Shown here: positions 36,964 through 45,607 of the stretch, in pieces | Layout: the number at the start of each line of letters is the position of its first letter | Numbering within the stretch: position 1 is the first letter of the stretch | From: Rothia uropygialis | Lineage (GTDB): Bacteria; Actinomycetota; Actinomycetes; Actinomycetales; Micrococcaceae | Direction: 5' to 3' | NCBI RefSeq assembly: GCF_004137765.1 | Contig: NZ_NOIS01000003.1 | Span: 496,001-560,000 of the forward strand | DNA: 64,000 nucleotides | Position numbers and translations under genes: made by a program | Notes under the pieces: model-generated | What the model was told of the DNA's origin: nothing | The model's database searches: none | What the model saw: the letters and a program-made list of their open reading frames with translations, nothing else

Positions 36964-38288
36964 GCCAGCAGACTGTCCAAGCACCTTCCGGACACCCGCC
37001 GACCGCACGAGGCTCTCGTCCCATCCGCGTCCTCGGGAGCGCCTTCGCCGGAACCACCCTCGAGTGGTACGACTTCTACCTTTACGGCATCGCCGCGGCG
37101 ATCATTTTCAATAATCAGTATTTCCATGGTTCGACGCCACTGATCAGTTTGCTGGCCTCCTTCGCTACCCTCGCGGTGGGGGTGCTGGCTCGCCCCATCG
37201 GCGGAATCATCGCCGGTCACATCGGTGACAGGGTCGGCCGCAAAGCCTTGCTGGTCGTCTCGCTCCTGACGATGGGGCTGTCCTCTTTTCTGATCGGCCT
37301 CCTGCCGAATTTCGACACCATCGGTATCTGGGCGCCCATCGGCCTCGTGGTCCTCCGAATCCTCCAAGGGCTCTCCGCCGGCGCGGAGTGGGGAGGCTCG
37401 GCGCTGCTAAGCGTCGAGCACGCTCCGGGACACCTCCGCGGCTTCTTCGGTTCCTTCACGCAGATCGGCTCGGCCGGCGGAATGCTTCTGGCCACCGGGC
37501 TCTACGCGATCGTCCAGGGGATCTTCACCGACGAGCAATTTGCCTCCTTCGGCTGGCGCGTGCCGTTCCTCGCGTCGGGAATATTCGTGATCGTGGCACT
37601 GTGGATCCGCCTGGGTGTCTCGGACGCCGCGGAATTCACTGACATCAAGGGCGCGGGACAAGTCGAACAGGCTCCCGTGTGGACCATGATCAAAAAATAC
37701 CCGCGGGCCCTGGCCGTGACGACGTTCCTGCGCGTTGCCCAAAACGGAATCTATTACCTCGTCACGGTGTATTTGCTGACGTATCTCAAAGACACCCAGG
37801 GCGGTTCGGGACCGGTGCTCACCGCGGTCATGATTGCCTCGGCGATCGGGCTCTTCTCCGGACCGTTCTGGGGGTGGGTCTCCGACAAAGTCGGTCGCCG
37901 TCCCATTTCCCTCGCCGGGTACATAGCTATCGGCGTCTTCGGTTGGGCCATTTTCCTCGCGGCCGATGCCGGTAATACCTCGATCCTGCCCTTGATCATC
38001 ATCGTGGGCCTCGTCTTCGCTCACGACTCGGTGTACGGTCCGCAGGCCGCATGGTTCGCCGAACAGTTCCCCGTCGAGGTGCGCTATTCCGGCGTCAGCA
38101 TGGGCTACCAACTCGGAACGCTGATCGGTGGCGGTTTGATGCCGTTCACCGCGACCCTCCTCTACGCCTGGGGCGGAGAAACCCCATGGCTCATCACTAC
38201 CTATCTGTCCGTACTCGTGGTTCTTTCCGTGATCGCGGCCCTCCTGGCCGTGGACCCGGTTCGAACCGCTGTCAAGGAGAACCGATGA
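36960..38288 (+). CDS. MFS transporter, metabolite:H+ symporter (MHS) family
   Basis: A 442-residue 12-TM importer of the proline/betaine-shikimate type. The GTTLEWYDFYLYGIAAAIIF signature is at TM1, and motif A reads GHIGDRVGRKALLV. It is overlapped by ATGA with both neighbours, so all three genes are coupled. Between two sulfur- or nitrogen-compound monooxygenases, it is the likely importer of their substrate (organosulfur compound, sulfonate or aminopolycarboxylate). Confidence 0.9.
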   Translation: MSQQTVQAPSGHPPTARGSRPIRVLGSAFAGTTLEWYDFYLYGIAAAIIFNNQYFHGSTPLISLLASFATLAVGVLARPIGGIIAGHIGDRVGRKALLVVSLLTMGLSSFLIGLLPNFDTIGIWAPIGLVVLRILQGLSAGAEWGGSALLSVEHAPGHLRGFFGSFTQIGSAGGMLLATGLYAIVQGIFTDEQFASFGWRVPFLASGIFVIVALWIRLGVSDAAEFTDIKGAGQVEQAPVWTMIKKYPRALAVTTFLRVAQNGIYYLVTVYLLTYLKDTQGGSGPVLTAVMIASAIGLFSGPFWGWVSDKVGRRPISLAGYIAIGVFGWAIFLAADAGNTSILPLIIIVGLVFAHDSVYGPQAAWFAEQFPVEVRYSGVSMGYQLGTLIGGGLMPFTATLLYAWGGETPWLITTYLSVLVVLSVIAALLAVDPVRTAVKENR

Positions 38289-39652
38289 CCCGCCCTATTC
38301 TGATCAACGCCTTCGACATGCTGGTCCCAGTGCACCAGACGCCGGGCTTGTGGCGTCACCCCGAATCCAGAATCTCGGAATTCGACCAGCTGTCCTACTG
38401 GACGGATCTGGCCCGGACCCTGGAGGAAGGCGGATTCGCATCCCTCTTCCTCGCCGATATCCCCGGTATTTACGACGTCTACGGCGGCAACGGGGATGCC
38501 ACCGCCCGCGGAGGGGTGCAATACCCTCTGCTCGACCCCTTGGTCGTAGTGACCGCCATGGCCCAAGGGACGGAGAATCTCGGTTTTGGCGTCACGGCAT
38601 CCGTCAGCTATGAACAGCCCTACCTTTTGGCGCGGACCCTGAGCACGTTGGATCACTTCACGGACGGGCGCGTCGCCTGGAATATCGTGACGAGTTATCA
38701 GGACTCCGCGGCCAAGAATTTGGGGATGGCCGGCCAGATCCCGCACGACGAGCGCTACGACCGAGCAGACGAGTACATGGAGGTCATGTACAAGCTGTTC
38801 GAGGGTTCTTTCGGGCCCGACGCGGTGAAAGCCGACCCCGAGGCGAACGTCTTCGTGGACCCGGAACAGGTGCGTCCGATCGAACACGAAGGCAAGTTCT
38901 TCTCGGTCCCCGGTGTAGCCCTGGCTCACCCCGGGCCGCAGGGGACGCCCTTCTTGTTCCAAGCAGGCGCGTCGAAACGAGGCCAAAGGTTCGCCCTGGA
39001 CCACGCGGAGGCTATCTTCTTCTCCGGAGGCACGCCCGAACTCGTGCGCGGATGGACCACTGCGGTGCGGAACGAGCTGGAAGCTCGAGGGCGTGCGCGC
39101 GACTCCATCAAGATTTTCAGCCTGGCGACCGTCGTCGTCGCTGAGACGGACGAACTGGCCGAACAACGGCTCGAAGAATACAAGAAGCTCGTTGACACTG
39201 AGGCCACGCTCGCGCTCTTCGGAGGCTGGACGGGCGTCGACCTCTCGGGGGCCGATCCGGATTCCGAGATCGAACACGTCACCACGGACGCGAATCAATC
39301 GGCGCTCGCGAGCTTCACGACGCTGTCCCCGAACAAGACATGGACCGTGAGAGACCTCGCGGAATTCGTCGCCATCGGAGGGCGCGGCCCCGTGATCGTC
39401 GGCTCCCCCGAAACAGTGGCCGATGAACTCGAACGGTGGATCGAAGAGGCCGACGTGGACGGATTCAACCTGTCCGCGGCCGTGCGTCCCGCGGATCTGG
39501 AGCGTTTCTCCCGATTCGTGTCACCGGAATTGCGGCGCCGCGGTCTCCTGGACGAGCCCGAGCCGGGTACGACCCTTCGCGAGCGTATCGGCGGCAACGG
39601 GCCTGGGCTGCCGGGTGATCATCGCGGGGCCTCATTTCGAGTCGGGAGTTAG
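38285..39652 (+). CDS. FMNH2-dependent monooxygenase, NtaA/SnaA/DszA type
   Basis: A 455-residue bacterial luciferase-like (LLM) monooxygenase. NtaA/DszA-type features are the N-terminal LINAFDMLVPVHQTPGLWRHP, ARTLEEGGFASLFLADI, NIVTSYQDSAAKNLG, DERYDRADEYMEVMYKLFEGS and the FLFQAGASKRGQRFA loop for FMN. CAAGGAG precedes the ATG that overlaps the transporter stop. With the upstream DszC-like enzyme it forms a two-oxygenase pathway such as sulfone or sulfonate cleavage. A flavin reductase is missing from the operon. Confidence 0.9.
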   Translation: MTRPILINAFDMLVPVHQTPGLWRHPESRISEFDQLSYWTDLARTLEEGGFASLFLADIPGIYDVYGGNGDATARGGVQYPLLDPLVVVTAMAQGTENLGFGVTASVSYEQPYLLARTLSTLDHFTDGRVAWNIVTSYQDSAAKNLGMAGQIPHDERYDRADEYMEVMYKLFEGSFGPDAVKADPEANVFVDPEQVRPIEHEGKFFSVPGVALAHPGPQGTPFLFQAGASKRGQRFALDHAEAIFFSGGTPELVRGWTTAVRNELEARGRARDSIKIFSLATVVVAETDELAEQRLEEYKKLVDTEATLALFGGWTGVDLSGADPDSEIEHVTTDANQSALASFTTLSPNKTWTVRDLAEFVAIGGRGPVIVGSPETVADELERWIEEADVDGFNLSAAVRPADLERFSRFVSPELRRRGLLDEPEPGTTLRERIGGNGPGLPGDHRGASFRVGS

Positions 39653-39780
39653 TCGCACAACCCTCGAACTTCACACGGTTTCCCCTCGCCGTCTCCCATT
39701 ACCCGGCCGAGCCTCGTAATATGTGATTCGCCATCGAAGAGCGATGGCCCGCGAACCGGACTGAGGGACTGAGGTACACG

Positions 39781-40989
39781 ATGGGGAAACCAACCGAGGA
39801 CCAGACGAGACAGCCTCAGGAGCCCGAGACCCAGCCGCATTTTCGGGGCAGTGTTCCTGCGCCGCCTTTGCCCGGTCAGTTGTGGAAGGATTCATTCGGT
39901 CGGGCCTCGATTCGCGCCCTGCAGATCCTGCTGGTCGCCGGGGCCGTGACGCTTCTGGGGTACCTCGTGGTGACCCTGAAGATTGTGACCTTGCCGCTTC
40001 TTCTTGCCCTCATCATCGCCTCGGCGATGCACCCGATCATCCGGCTCCTGCGCCGGGCACACTTCAACAGGATCTGGGCCGCGATCACTGCCCTTTTGGG
40101 TATTGTTCTGGTGCTCGCCGCGGTGATCTCCTCGGTGGTCATGACTGTGATCTACGAATGGTCGGATCTGGCCGTCCAAACGCAGGAAGGCTTCGGCAAG
40201 CTCGTTGCGATCCTGACCGAATGGGGCGTCCCGCTGGACAACACCCACATCCAGGAGTACCTCCACAAGGGCAGTCAATACTTTGAGTCCAACAGCGCCG
40301 GTTCGAGTGCGGTCGAAGGGGTCTCCGTGGTCACCGAGCTGGTCGCTGGCGCGCTCCTGATGATCGTGATGCTGTTCTTCTTCCTGCTGGACGGCCCCCG
40401 AATGTGGGCTTTCCTGGTGGGTTTTGTTCCGGCACGGCTCAAGACCAGGATCAACGATGCCGGCCATGCAAGCGTTCATGTTCTGGGCAGGTACATCCGC
40501 GGAACCGTGATCATTGCGGCGTTCGCGGCGTTCGTGGATCTCATTGCGATGCTGGTCATGGGCGTACCTCTCGCGTTCCCCTTGGCGGCGTTGATCTTTC
40601 TCAGCGCGTTCATCCCTATCGTCGGGGCCCTCGTCACCGGTACCTGTGCGGCTCTGGTTGCGCTCGTGGCGGCCGGACCGGCGGCCGCTATCGTGTTGAT
40701 CATCGTCGTGATCCTCGTGAATCAGATCGAGCACCACATTCTCCAGCCCAAGGTCATGGGATCGGCACTGAGCCTGCACGGCATCGTGATCATCAGCGCG
40801 CTCGCGATCGGAGCACATCAGGGTGGAGTTGCGGGCGCACTGTTGGCCGTGCCCATGTCAGCGGTGAGTTGGGCCAGCTACAAGGCTTTCCGATCCACAC
40901 GGTTCGTCTCCTCCAGGGAGTCCGACCTCGCAAAGGGTCAGGACAGTTTGGAAGAAGGATCTAACGAGGAGGGCACGACGACCTCGTAA
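39781..40989 (+). CDS. AI-2E-type permease (PerM/YdiK family)
   Basis: A 402-residue membrane protein of the UPF0118/AI-2E family: two N-terminal TM segments (LLVAGAVTLLGYLVVTL, LPLLLALIIASAMHP), a central soluble stretch around 115-170, then helices including the typical AALIFLSAFIPIVGALVTG and NQIEHHILQPKVMG. Family members export small molecules or Na+/H+; the AI-2 link is not general. N and C termini are charged and cytosolic. The ATG follows GGGACTGAGGTACACG. No operon partner is visible. Confidence 0.88.
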   Translation: MGKPTEDQTRQPQEPETQPHFRGSVPAPPLPGQLWKDSFGRASIRALQILLVAGAVTLLGYLVVTLKIVTLPLLLALIIASAMHPIIRLLRRAHFNRIWAAITALLGIVLVLAAVISSVVMTVIYEWSDLAVQTQEGFGKLVAILTEWGVPLDNTHIQEYLHKGSQYFESNSAGSSAVEGVSVVTELVAGALLMIVMLFFFLLDGPRMWAFLVGFVPARLKTRINDAGHASVHVLGRYIRGTVIIAAFAAFVDLIAMLVMGVPLAFPLAALIFLSAFIPIVGALVTGTCAALVALVAAGPAAAIVLIIVVILVNQIEHHILQPKVMGSALSLHGIVIISALAIGAHQGGVAGALLAVPMSAVSWASYKAFRSTRFVSSRESDLAKGQDSLEEGSNEEGTTTS

Positions 40990-41209
40990 CCTGTGAAGTC
41001 CGACGCGGCATCCTGGGGCGGAGCGCAGTACATTCGGTTCAGTAGGGAACGGTTCGTATAGTGAACACTCGTTCGACTTGTGTGCTGGGACACGCTTACG
41101 CTGATTCGAGTTCGCCTCACGATTCCCGTGGGAAGCACAGAACGGCTCCGCTGTGACTCACAGAGTCGTGGCCCTGCGGAGAAAATCGACCGGGTACGAA
41201 GGTAGGCTC

Positions 41210-42646
41210 ATGTCCACTCCACGCGATGCGGAAACGGCGGCCTTGCCGACCAAATCCCCCAAACGCGCGGCGCTCGCCGGCTGGATCGGTTCGGCTCTCG
41301 AATACTACGATTTCGCGGTGTACGCGACGGCGGCGGCCATCGTGCTCAACCACATCTTTTTCCCAGAAGGCAACGCGGCAGCGGCGGTTCTCCAGTCGAT
41401 GGGCGTGGCGGGGGTGGCCTACATTGTCCGACCCTTCGGTGCTTTGATCATGGGGCCGCTCTCGGACCGGTTGGGCCGCAAATTCGTGTTGATGATGACG
41501 CTTTTCCTGATTGGAGGAGCAACTTTTGCCATCGGCTGTCTGCCGACCTACGGGTCCGTGGGGATCCTGGCCCCGATTCTGCTGATCCTGTGTCGCGTGA
41601 TCCAAGGACTTTCCGCGGCCGGTGAGCAGGCGTCCGCGATTTCCATGTCCCTCGAACATTCCGAGGATCACAGTCGAGGACTGATCACCAGCTGGTCGCT
41701 TCAAGGAACCCAGGCCGGATCCTTGCTGGCCACGGCCGTTTTCATTCCCTTCACCGCTTTCCTGAGCGAAGATCAGCTTTTCGCTTGGGGCTGGCGCGTG
41801 CCTTTCTGGGTTTCGGCCTTTGTGGTGCTCGCTGCCTACTTGATCCGCCGGAAACTCGAGGAACCCCCGGCTTTCGAGAAGCACGAACAGAACGAATCGG
41901 TCTTGGACCAATCGACCCCGCTCACGGTCACCTTCCGTTATCACAAGGCCGCGATCATCCGCGTGGCTGTGTGCGCGCTGGTCAACACGGTCAACGTGGC
42001 CTTTACCGTTTGGGCGATCTCCTATGCGACCAATGGGGTCGGAATCGCTCGATCGACCATGCTCTGGGTTCCGGTCGTGTCCAACACGGTAGGGTTGCTC
42101 GTCATCCCGTTGTCGGCAATAGTTTCGGACAAAATCGGGCGCAAACCGGTGTTCGTCCTCGGTGCTGTCTTGTCCGGGGGAATGATGTTCCCGTTCCTCT
42201 GGGCCGTATCCGAAGCGAATATTCCACTGGTGTTCCTCTTCGGTGCCCTCGTGCACGGTGGTTTCTACTCGTTCTCCAATGCGACGTGGCCTTCCTTCTA
42301 CGCGGAGATGTTCCCGACGCCCGTCCGTTCCACGGGCTTGGCCCTCGGAACTCAGGTGGGTTTTGCGATCTCCGGTGGCTTCGTGCCCGTGATTGCCGCA
42401 GCACTCAACGGCAGCGACATGAACAACTGGGTCATGCCCGCGCTTTTCGTGTTGCTCGTGTGCCTGTGCGTGGGAGCCGTGGCGCTCACGGCCAAGGAAA
42501 CCTCCAAGCGTCCGCTGGAAGAGATCGACAACCTGCACATGTCTCGCACGGAAGCGCTCGAGGTCGTACGACTTGAACGCAAGGACGGCGTGGACCCGGA
42601 AAGCTCGAATGCCAGCAGCTCGGCCAAGACAAAGGTCATCGATTAG
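41210..42646 (+). CDS. MFS transporter, MHS family
   Basis: A 478-residue symporter like that at 36960. TM1 region is GWIGSALEYYDFAVYATAAAIVL and motif A is GPLSDRLGRKFVL. GAAGGTAGG supports the ATG at 41210; the frame opens at 41153. A long C-terminal tail (~50 residues, Ser/Glu-rich) follows the last helix. Its substrate is likely a carboxylate or betaine-like compound. It overlaps the small convergent frame at 42636 by 11 bases. Confidence 0.88.
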   Translation: MSTPRDAETAALPTKSPKRAALAGWIGSALEYYDFAVYATAAAIVLNHIFFPEGNAAAAVLQSMGVAGVAYIVRPFGALIMGPLSDRLGRKFVLMMTLFLIGGATFAIGCLPTYGSVGILAPILLILCRVIQGLSAAGEQASAISMSLEHSEDHSRGLITSWSLQGTQAGSLLATAVFIPFTAFLSEDQLFAWGWRVPFWVSAFVVLAAYLIRRKLEEPPAFEKHEQNESVLDQSTPLTVTFRYHKAAIIRVAVCALVNTVNVAFTVWAISYATNGVGIARSTMLWVPVVSNTVGLLVIPLSAIVSDKIGRKPVFVLGAVLSGGMMFPFLWAVSEANIPLVFLFGALVHGGFYSFSNATWPSFYAEMFPTPVRSTGLALGTQVGFAISGGFVPVIAAALNGSDMNNWVMPALFVLLVCLCVGAVALTAKETSKRPLEEIDNLHMSRTEALEVVRLERKDGVDPESSNASSSAKTKVID

Positions 42647-42770
42647 ACAGTTGCCCCGGTAGACCGTGAGCTAGCCGGTCGAAGGTCCGTCGTTGCTGGT
42701 CGGTGACCGTGAACCTATCTTCGTCCAGCCTCTCCGGATTGCCCGGAAGCCGGTAAGTTTTAGCTGGCAT
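42636..42770 (-). pseudogene. Fragment related to the 85-residue protein at 44182
   Basis: The 44 residues from MPAKTYRLPG onward contain PERLDEDRFTVTDQQRRTF, which aligns with PEGLNEDRFLVSEQRRRVI near the end of the 44182 protein. The N-terminal half of that protein is missing here, so this is probably a truncated copy. It overlaps the stop of the upstream convergent transporter. Function unknown. Confidence 0.5.
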
Positions 42771-42903
42771 GATGCACACTCCCCACGAGGCAGCCTGGGC
42801 TGTCGGAGTCACACACGGAGTGCAGAATCTGACGCCCTGTCCCATGAGGGTTGAGAAACTACAGGTCGAAGCTCGAGCCTCGCCAGGAGCGATGGGGCTA
42901 TGA

Positions 42904-43359
42904 CTACGACTTTGTGACCTTAACGGGGTCGAGGTGGATCACAACGGAGCGGAGAATCTCGCGCAGGGTGCTACGCTGCTCGACGGTAAGACATGCGAGG
43001 ACCTGCCTATCGACGCTGGCCATCGCGGTATCCAGGCCGGCGATGAGCGCTGCGCCTTCGGGGGTTGCGTACACCCGTTTCACGCGGTCGTTACCGGCCT
43101 TCATGCGCCGCTCCACGAGGCCTCGACGTTCGAGCTTCTGCAACATGCTGGACACGTTCGCTTCGCCACGATGCATTGCACGAGCGACGTCGCGTTGGAT
43201 CGATCCGGGGTGGTCAATGAGGTAGCCAAGGATGTAACCCTGTTCGAGGCTGATATCGCGTTCACGAATCCATTCCTCGCCTGCACGACCGTGTTCCCGG
43301 ACGATCTGTCGCATGAAGACGAACGCTTCATCTCTCTCTGGTTTCGCGGCCTTCATCAT
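42904..43359 (-). CDS. MarR-family transcriptional regulator
   Basis: A ~151-residue winged-helix regulator. The recognition region QRDVARAMHRGEANVSSMLQKLERRGLVERR is followed by the wing GNDRVKRVYATPEGAAL and a C-terminal dimer helix. GGGGG precedes the ATG pair at 43359/43356; the frame extends to 43398. It is divergent from the ABM monooxygenase, whose promoter carries an inverted repeat, so direct repression of that gene is likely. Effectors of such pairs are often quinones or phenols. Confidence 0.88.
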   Translation of the reverse strand: MMKAAKPERDEAFVFMRQIVREHGRAGEEWIRERDISLEQGYILGYLIDHPGSIQRDVARAMHRGEANVSSMLQKLERRGLVERRMKAGNDRVKRVYATPEGAALIAGLDTAMASVDRQVLACLTVEQRSTLREILRSVVIHLDPVKVTKS

Positions 43360-43586
43360 CGACCCCCGCAAACGGCTGCGATCGTTTCCGCGAGGCATTG
43401 ATGGCCTGCTTCACTCGGCCGAAGGTAGCCACCGTTTCCTGTGCGGACAGTTCGCTTCCAGGGGGCAATACGAAACCGAAGCCTCGTGTCCGCAACACGT
43501 TCTTCGAATGCACTGATATTTACCATCGGCCGCTTCCCCCTCTTGTCACTCTCTTCGTGGAGCCGCACGATAACAACGGCACCGCT

Positions 43587-43617
43587 TTGATACCTAACAC
43601 TACACTGCTAAAGTGTA
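43587..43617 (+). promoter_or_regulatory. Promoter and operator of the ABM monooxygenase
   Basis: TTGATA (43587-43592), 16 bases, then TAAAGT (43609-43614) form a sigma-70-like promoter. The inverted repeat TACACT-N5-AGTGTA (43601-43617) covers the -10, as expected for MarR repression. Confidence 0.6.
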
Positions 43618-43686
43618 TGGTGGCGAAGTTAAATAGTCCACAGGAGCGTCCCGAGGACGGAAGACCACTCGCACGAGGAGACGAAG

Positions 43687-44001
43687 ATGCAACAGAAGCA
43701 GCCCGGGTACGTGCTCAAGTTCAAGGCGAAGCCCGGCAAGGGCGACGAGCTCTTCCTGATCTGCACGGACCTGCACTACACGGGAGATCCCGACGGCCCC
43801 GTCGACTGGGTTCTCTCCCGCTCGGTCGAAGATCCCGACACGATGTGGGCATTCGAGTTCTACCGCGACGATGCATCCTTCGACCGCCATTACTCGAACC
43901 CGGCGCTCGACGAGGGGCACCAGAAGATCATGGATCTGCTCGCGGACGGTCAAGAAGAGTGGGGCGTGCGCGAACATGTCCGTATTGCGTCCTCGAGCTG
44001 A
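43687..44001 (+). CDS. Antibiotic-biosynthesis-monooxygenase (ABM) domain protein
   Basis: A 104-residue ABM/quinol-monooxygenase-like protein of ferredoxin-like fold, usually dimeric and cofactor-free. YVLKFKAKPGKGDELFLI and WAFEFYRDDASFDRHYSNPAL are the typical strand-helix and W-x-F-E-x-Y blocks. GAGGAG precedes the ATG. The divergent MarR gene suggests induction by aromatic or quinone stress. Whether it oxidises quinols or degrades another compound cannot be told. Confidence 0.85.
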   Translation: MQQKQPGYVLKFKAKPGKGDELFLICTDLHYTGDPDGPVDWVLSRSVEDPDTMWAFEFYRDDASFDRHYSNPALDEGHQKIMDLLADGQEEWGVREHVRIASSS

Positions 44002-44181
44002 CCCCAAACTGCGAAGAGCAAGTGGGCAGTACGCGAAGCCTACGCTGCCCGCTTGCCGCATTGTCCGAGAACATTGGCGGTCTCAACCGATACACGCACC
44101 AGAGCCTGCAGTGGCAGTGTTTCGGTGTGGAGGCGATCAGCGCCGCCACCACCGGCCGCCAGACGGTAGAGACCAAAAACC

Positions 44182-44430
44182 TCATCCGGCCAGCTCCTCG
44201 AATATCCGGTCGATAACGCGGCGCCGTTGCTCAGAGACCAGAAAGCGGTCTTCATTGAGCCCCTCCGGTGTTCTCCGGAAGTCGATTGCTTGGTCCATAG
44301 CCGGGGCCATGGATTCGTGCATCTGCAACGAGTAGTTCTTCTTCAGGCCCAGCACCCAAGGGGCCTCGGAATTGAACTCCGCTACCCAGTTAGCTAGCGC
44401 CAGGGAAAGGAAACGATTCTCATCTGTCAT
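44182..44430 (-). CDS. Small unknown protein with a sequence relative at 42.7 kb
   Basis: An 82-residue protein starting MTDENRFLSLALANWVAEF. It looks helical (LALANWVAEFNSEAPWVLGL) and ends with PEGLNEDRFLVSEQRRRVIDRIFEEL, which recurs in the fragment at 42636. The ATG at 44430 follows AGGG; a TTG three codons earlier is less likely. Its upstream 20 bases closely match those of the secreted protein at 45239. I recognise no family. Confidence 0.6.
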   Translation of the reverse strand: MTDENRFLSLALANWVAEFNSEAPWVLGLKKNYSLQMHESMAPAMDQAIDFRRTPEGLNEDRFLVSEQRRRVIDRIFEELAG

Positions 44431-44443
44431 TGGGATCAACCCT

Positions 44444-44463
44444 ATATAGGTGCTTATCGGTGG
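44444..44463 (-). promoter_or_regulatory. Promoter-like repeat, copy 1
   Basis: The plus-strand sequence ATATAGGTGCTTATCGGTGG matches 45608-45627 at 17 of 20 bases. Read on the minus strand it ends in CCTATAT, a -10-like element 12 bases from the ATG at 44430. Confidence 0.45.
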
Positions 44464-44479
44464 TTAGGCCAGTGGTTCG

Positions 44480-44911
44480 ATGCGTAGACTTCGTACTAGA
44501 TGCAAGGAGCAGACACGGCAGCGCAACATCCGGAGCCTGACCATTGAGGAGAAGCGGCAGCTCCTTGGGGAGTCACAGGCCCGTCTAGCCGGAGTGAACA
44601 AGCTCCTCACGACTTGGTGAACCAGCAACCTCTTTCCGTGGACAACGTCCTTGAAGTCCACGCGATGATTCTCCCCTTAACCCCGGTTCGAGAAGAAGGC
44701 GCACTGATCGGCGCGGTGAACAAGCCATGGGCAAGCTACGAAGGTATCGAGCTGTATCCAGATCTCTCGCGACCAAGGCTATCGACTCGGGCTCTACGTA
44801 TGCATTGGGGCAGGTCTATGCGAATGGTGCGAAACGACCGTCAAGCCGGGCTTCGTAGATCGAGGGAATCGTGAAATTTTTGTGAGTTATTAATAGCATC
44901 GAAACCTATGG
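44480..44911 (+). pseudogene. Doc (death-on-curing) toxin remnant and flanking scraps
   Basis: From 44614 the frame reads PLSVDNVLEVHAMIL, then REEGALIGAVNKPWASY, then EGIELYPDL, which resembles the first half of Doc/Fic-family toxins (VLxxH, RDEGLLESAL, RPxASFxG, ELYPDL). The rest, including the HPFxDGNKR active site, is gone, and later residues are out of frame. A 46-residue open frame (44480-44620) just before it, with TIEEKRQLLGESQARL, might be an antitoxin scrap or noise. Identified by recall, so moderate confidence. Confidence 0.5.
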
Positions 44912-44932
44912 TGCCCATCATGATGGGCATCA
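44912..44932. terminator. Palindromic hairpin terminator
   Basis: TGCCCATCATGATGGGCA is a perfect 18-base palindrome followed on the plus strand by TCATTTTT. It lies directly beyond the stop of the small membrane protein at 44930 (minus strand). Confidence 0.6.
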
Positions 44933-45154
44933 TTTTTCGGATTTACCCAAGAGACGGTCACCGATCAGCCCGACCACACATAGCAGTAGAATAATCCCAA
45001 CCCTCCAAGGTAACTGTTCGGCATTACTATGTAAGCCAAATTTTGGAAGTATATACGGAAAAGTAACCAGTGATGCAAAAATCAATATTGCTGCTATTGC
45101 GGTTACTGGTCTGTTATTCTTCTTCGGTTTATTCTCCGGGTGTTCTTTCAACAA
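44930..45154 (-). CDS. Two-TM small membrane protein, immunity-like (cassette A)
   Basis: A 74-residue protein: charged N terminus (KEHPENKPKKNNR), two hydrophobic helices (VTAIAAILIFASLVTFPYIL and VGIILLLCVVGLIG), and a short charged tail. It begins with TTG, preceded by GAGG at good spacing, 84 bases after the secreted-protein stop, so the two are co-transcribed. Size, topology and position suit an immunity protein for the upstream secreted peptide. This is inference; no family was recognised. Codon use is visibly AT-richer than that of the chromosomal neighbours. Confidence 0.65.
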   Translation of the reverse strand: MLKEHPENKPKKNNRPVTAIAAILIFASLVTFPYILPKFGLHSNAEQLPWRVGIILLLCVVGLIGDRLLGKSEK

Positions 45155-45238
45155 ATTACCTCACTGTTAATGTTCTACGCACTCTTTATGCGTAATCTTT
45201 GCTGCTGAATCTCCAGCATCTTGTTCGAACCATGTCTG

Positions 45239-45589
45239 TCAGGAAGTCTTACCATCATCTCGGTTCGCACACGGTATTTTGCTGTCGAAATATGGTGCAA
45301 TGGATGCTCCGATTGCGCCTCCAGCTATCCCGCCTGCGCCTCCACCCAAAGCGCCAATCATGCCTCCGACGATTCCGGTTCCTGCCGCAGCGATTGCTTT
45401 TTGATCTTCGGGCGCAAACTTTATGTACACACCCCTATCGTCAGATCCGCTACTTATGTAAGTGTTGGTAGTTGGGTTCCCGCTAGTTGGTTCAACTTCT
45501 AGCGCGGACGTGGGTTCAATCGCGCAGATTCCAAAATTTGCAGCAAGGGTAGATGCAAGGGCAATTTTTGAAAATTTAGCAGTCTTCAT
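45239..45589 (-). CDS. Secreted Gly/Ala-rich protein, bacteriocin-like (cassette A)
   Basis: A 116-residue precursor. A Sec signal (MKTAKFSKIALASTLAANFG) ends around PTSA. The mature part has an acidic stretch, then PEDQKAIAAAGTGIVGG and a run of GxxxG repeats up to ASIAPYFDSKIPC. The DQKAI-Gly/Ala-rich core-APYF/I pattern recurs in the protein at 58272, so they are paralogues. Glycine-zipper sequences that enter membranes are typical of class II-like bacteriocins, hence the inference. One Cys lies in the core's tail. Start ATG 45589. Confidence 0.7.
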   Translation of the reverse strand: MKTAKFSKIALASTLAANFGICAIEPTSALEVEPTSGNPTTNTYISSGSDDRGVYIKFAPEDQKAIAAAGTGIVGGMIGALGGGAGGIAGGAIGASIAPYFDSKIPCANRDDGKTS

Positions 45590-45607
45590 AGTGGCTCTTT
45601 GTTCATA

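Noticed and set aside
41117-42538. A 473-codon open frame antisense to the MHS transporter
   Set aside because: It has the Arg/Gly/His-rich composition of a GC-rich shadow frame, no hydrophobic or family motif, and lies opposite a clear 12-TM transporter.
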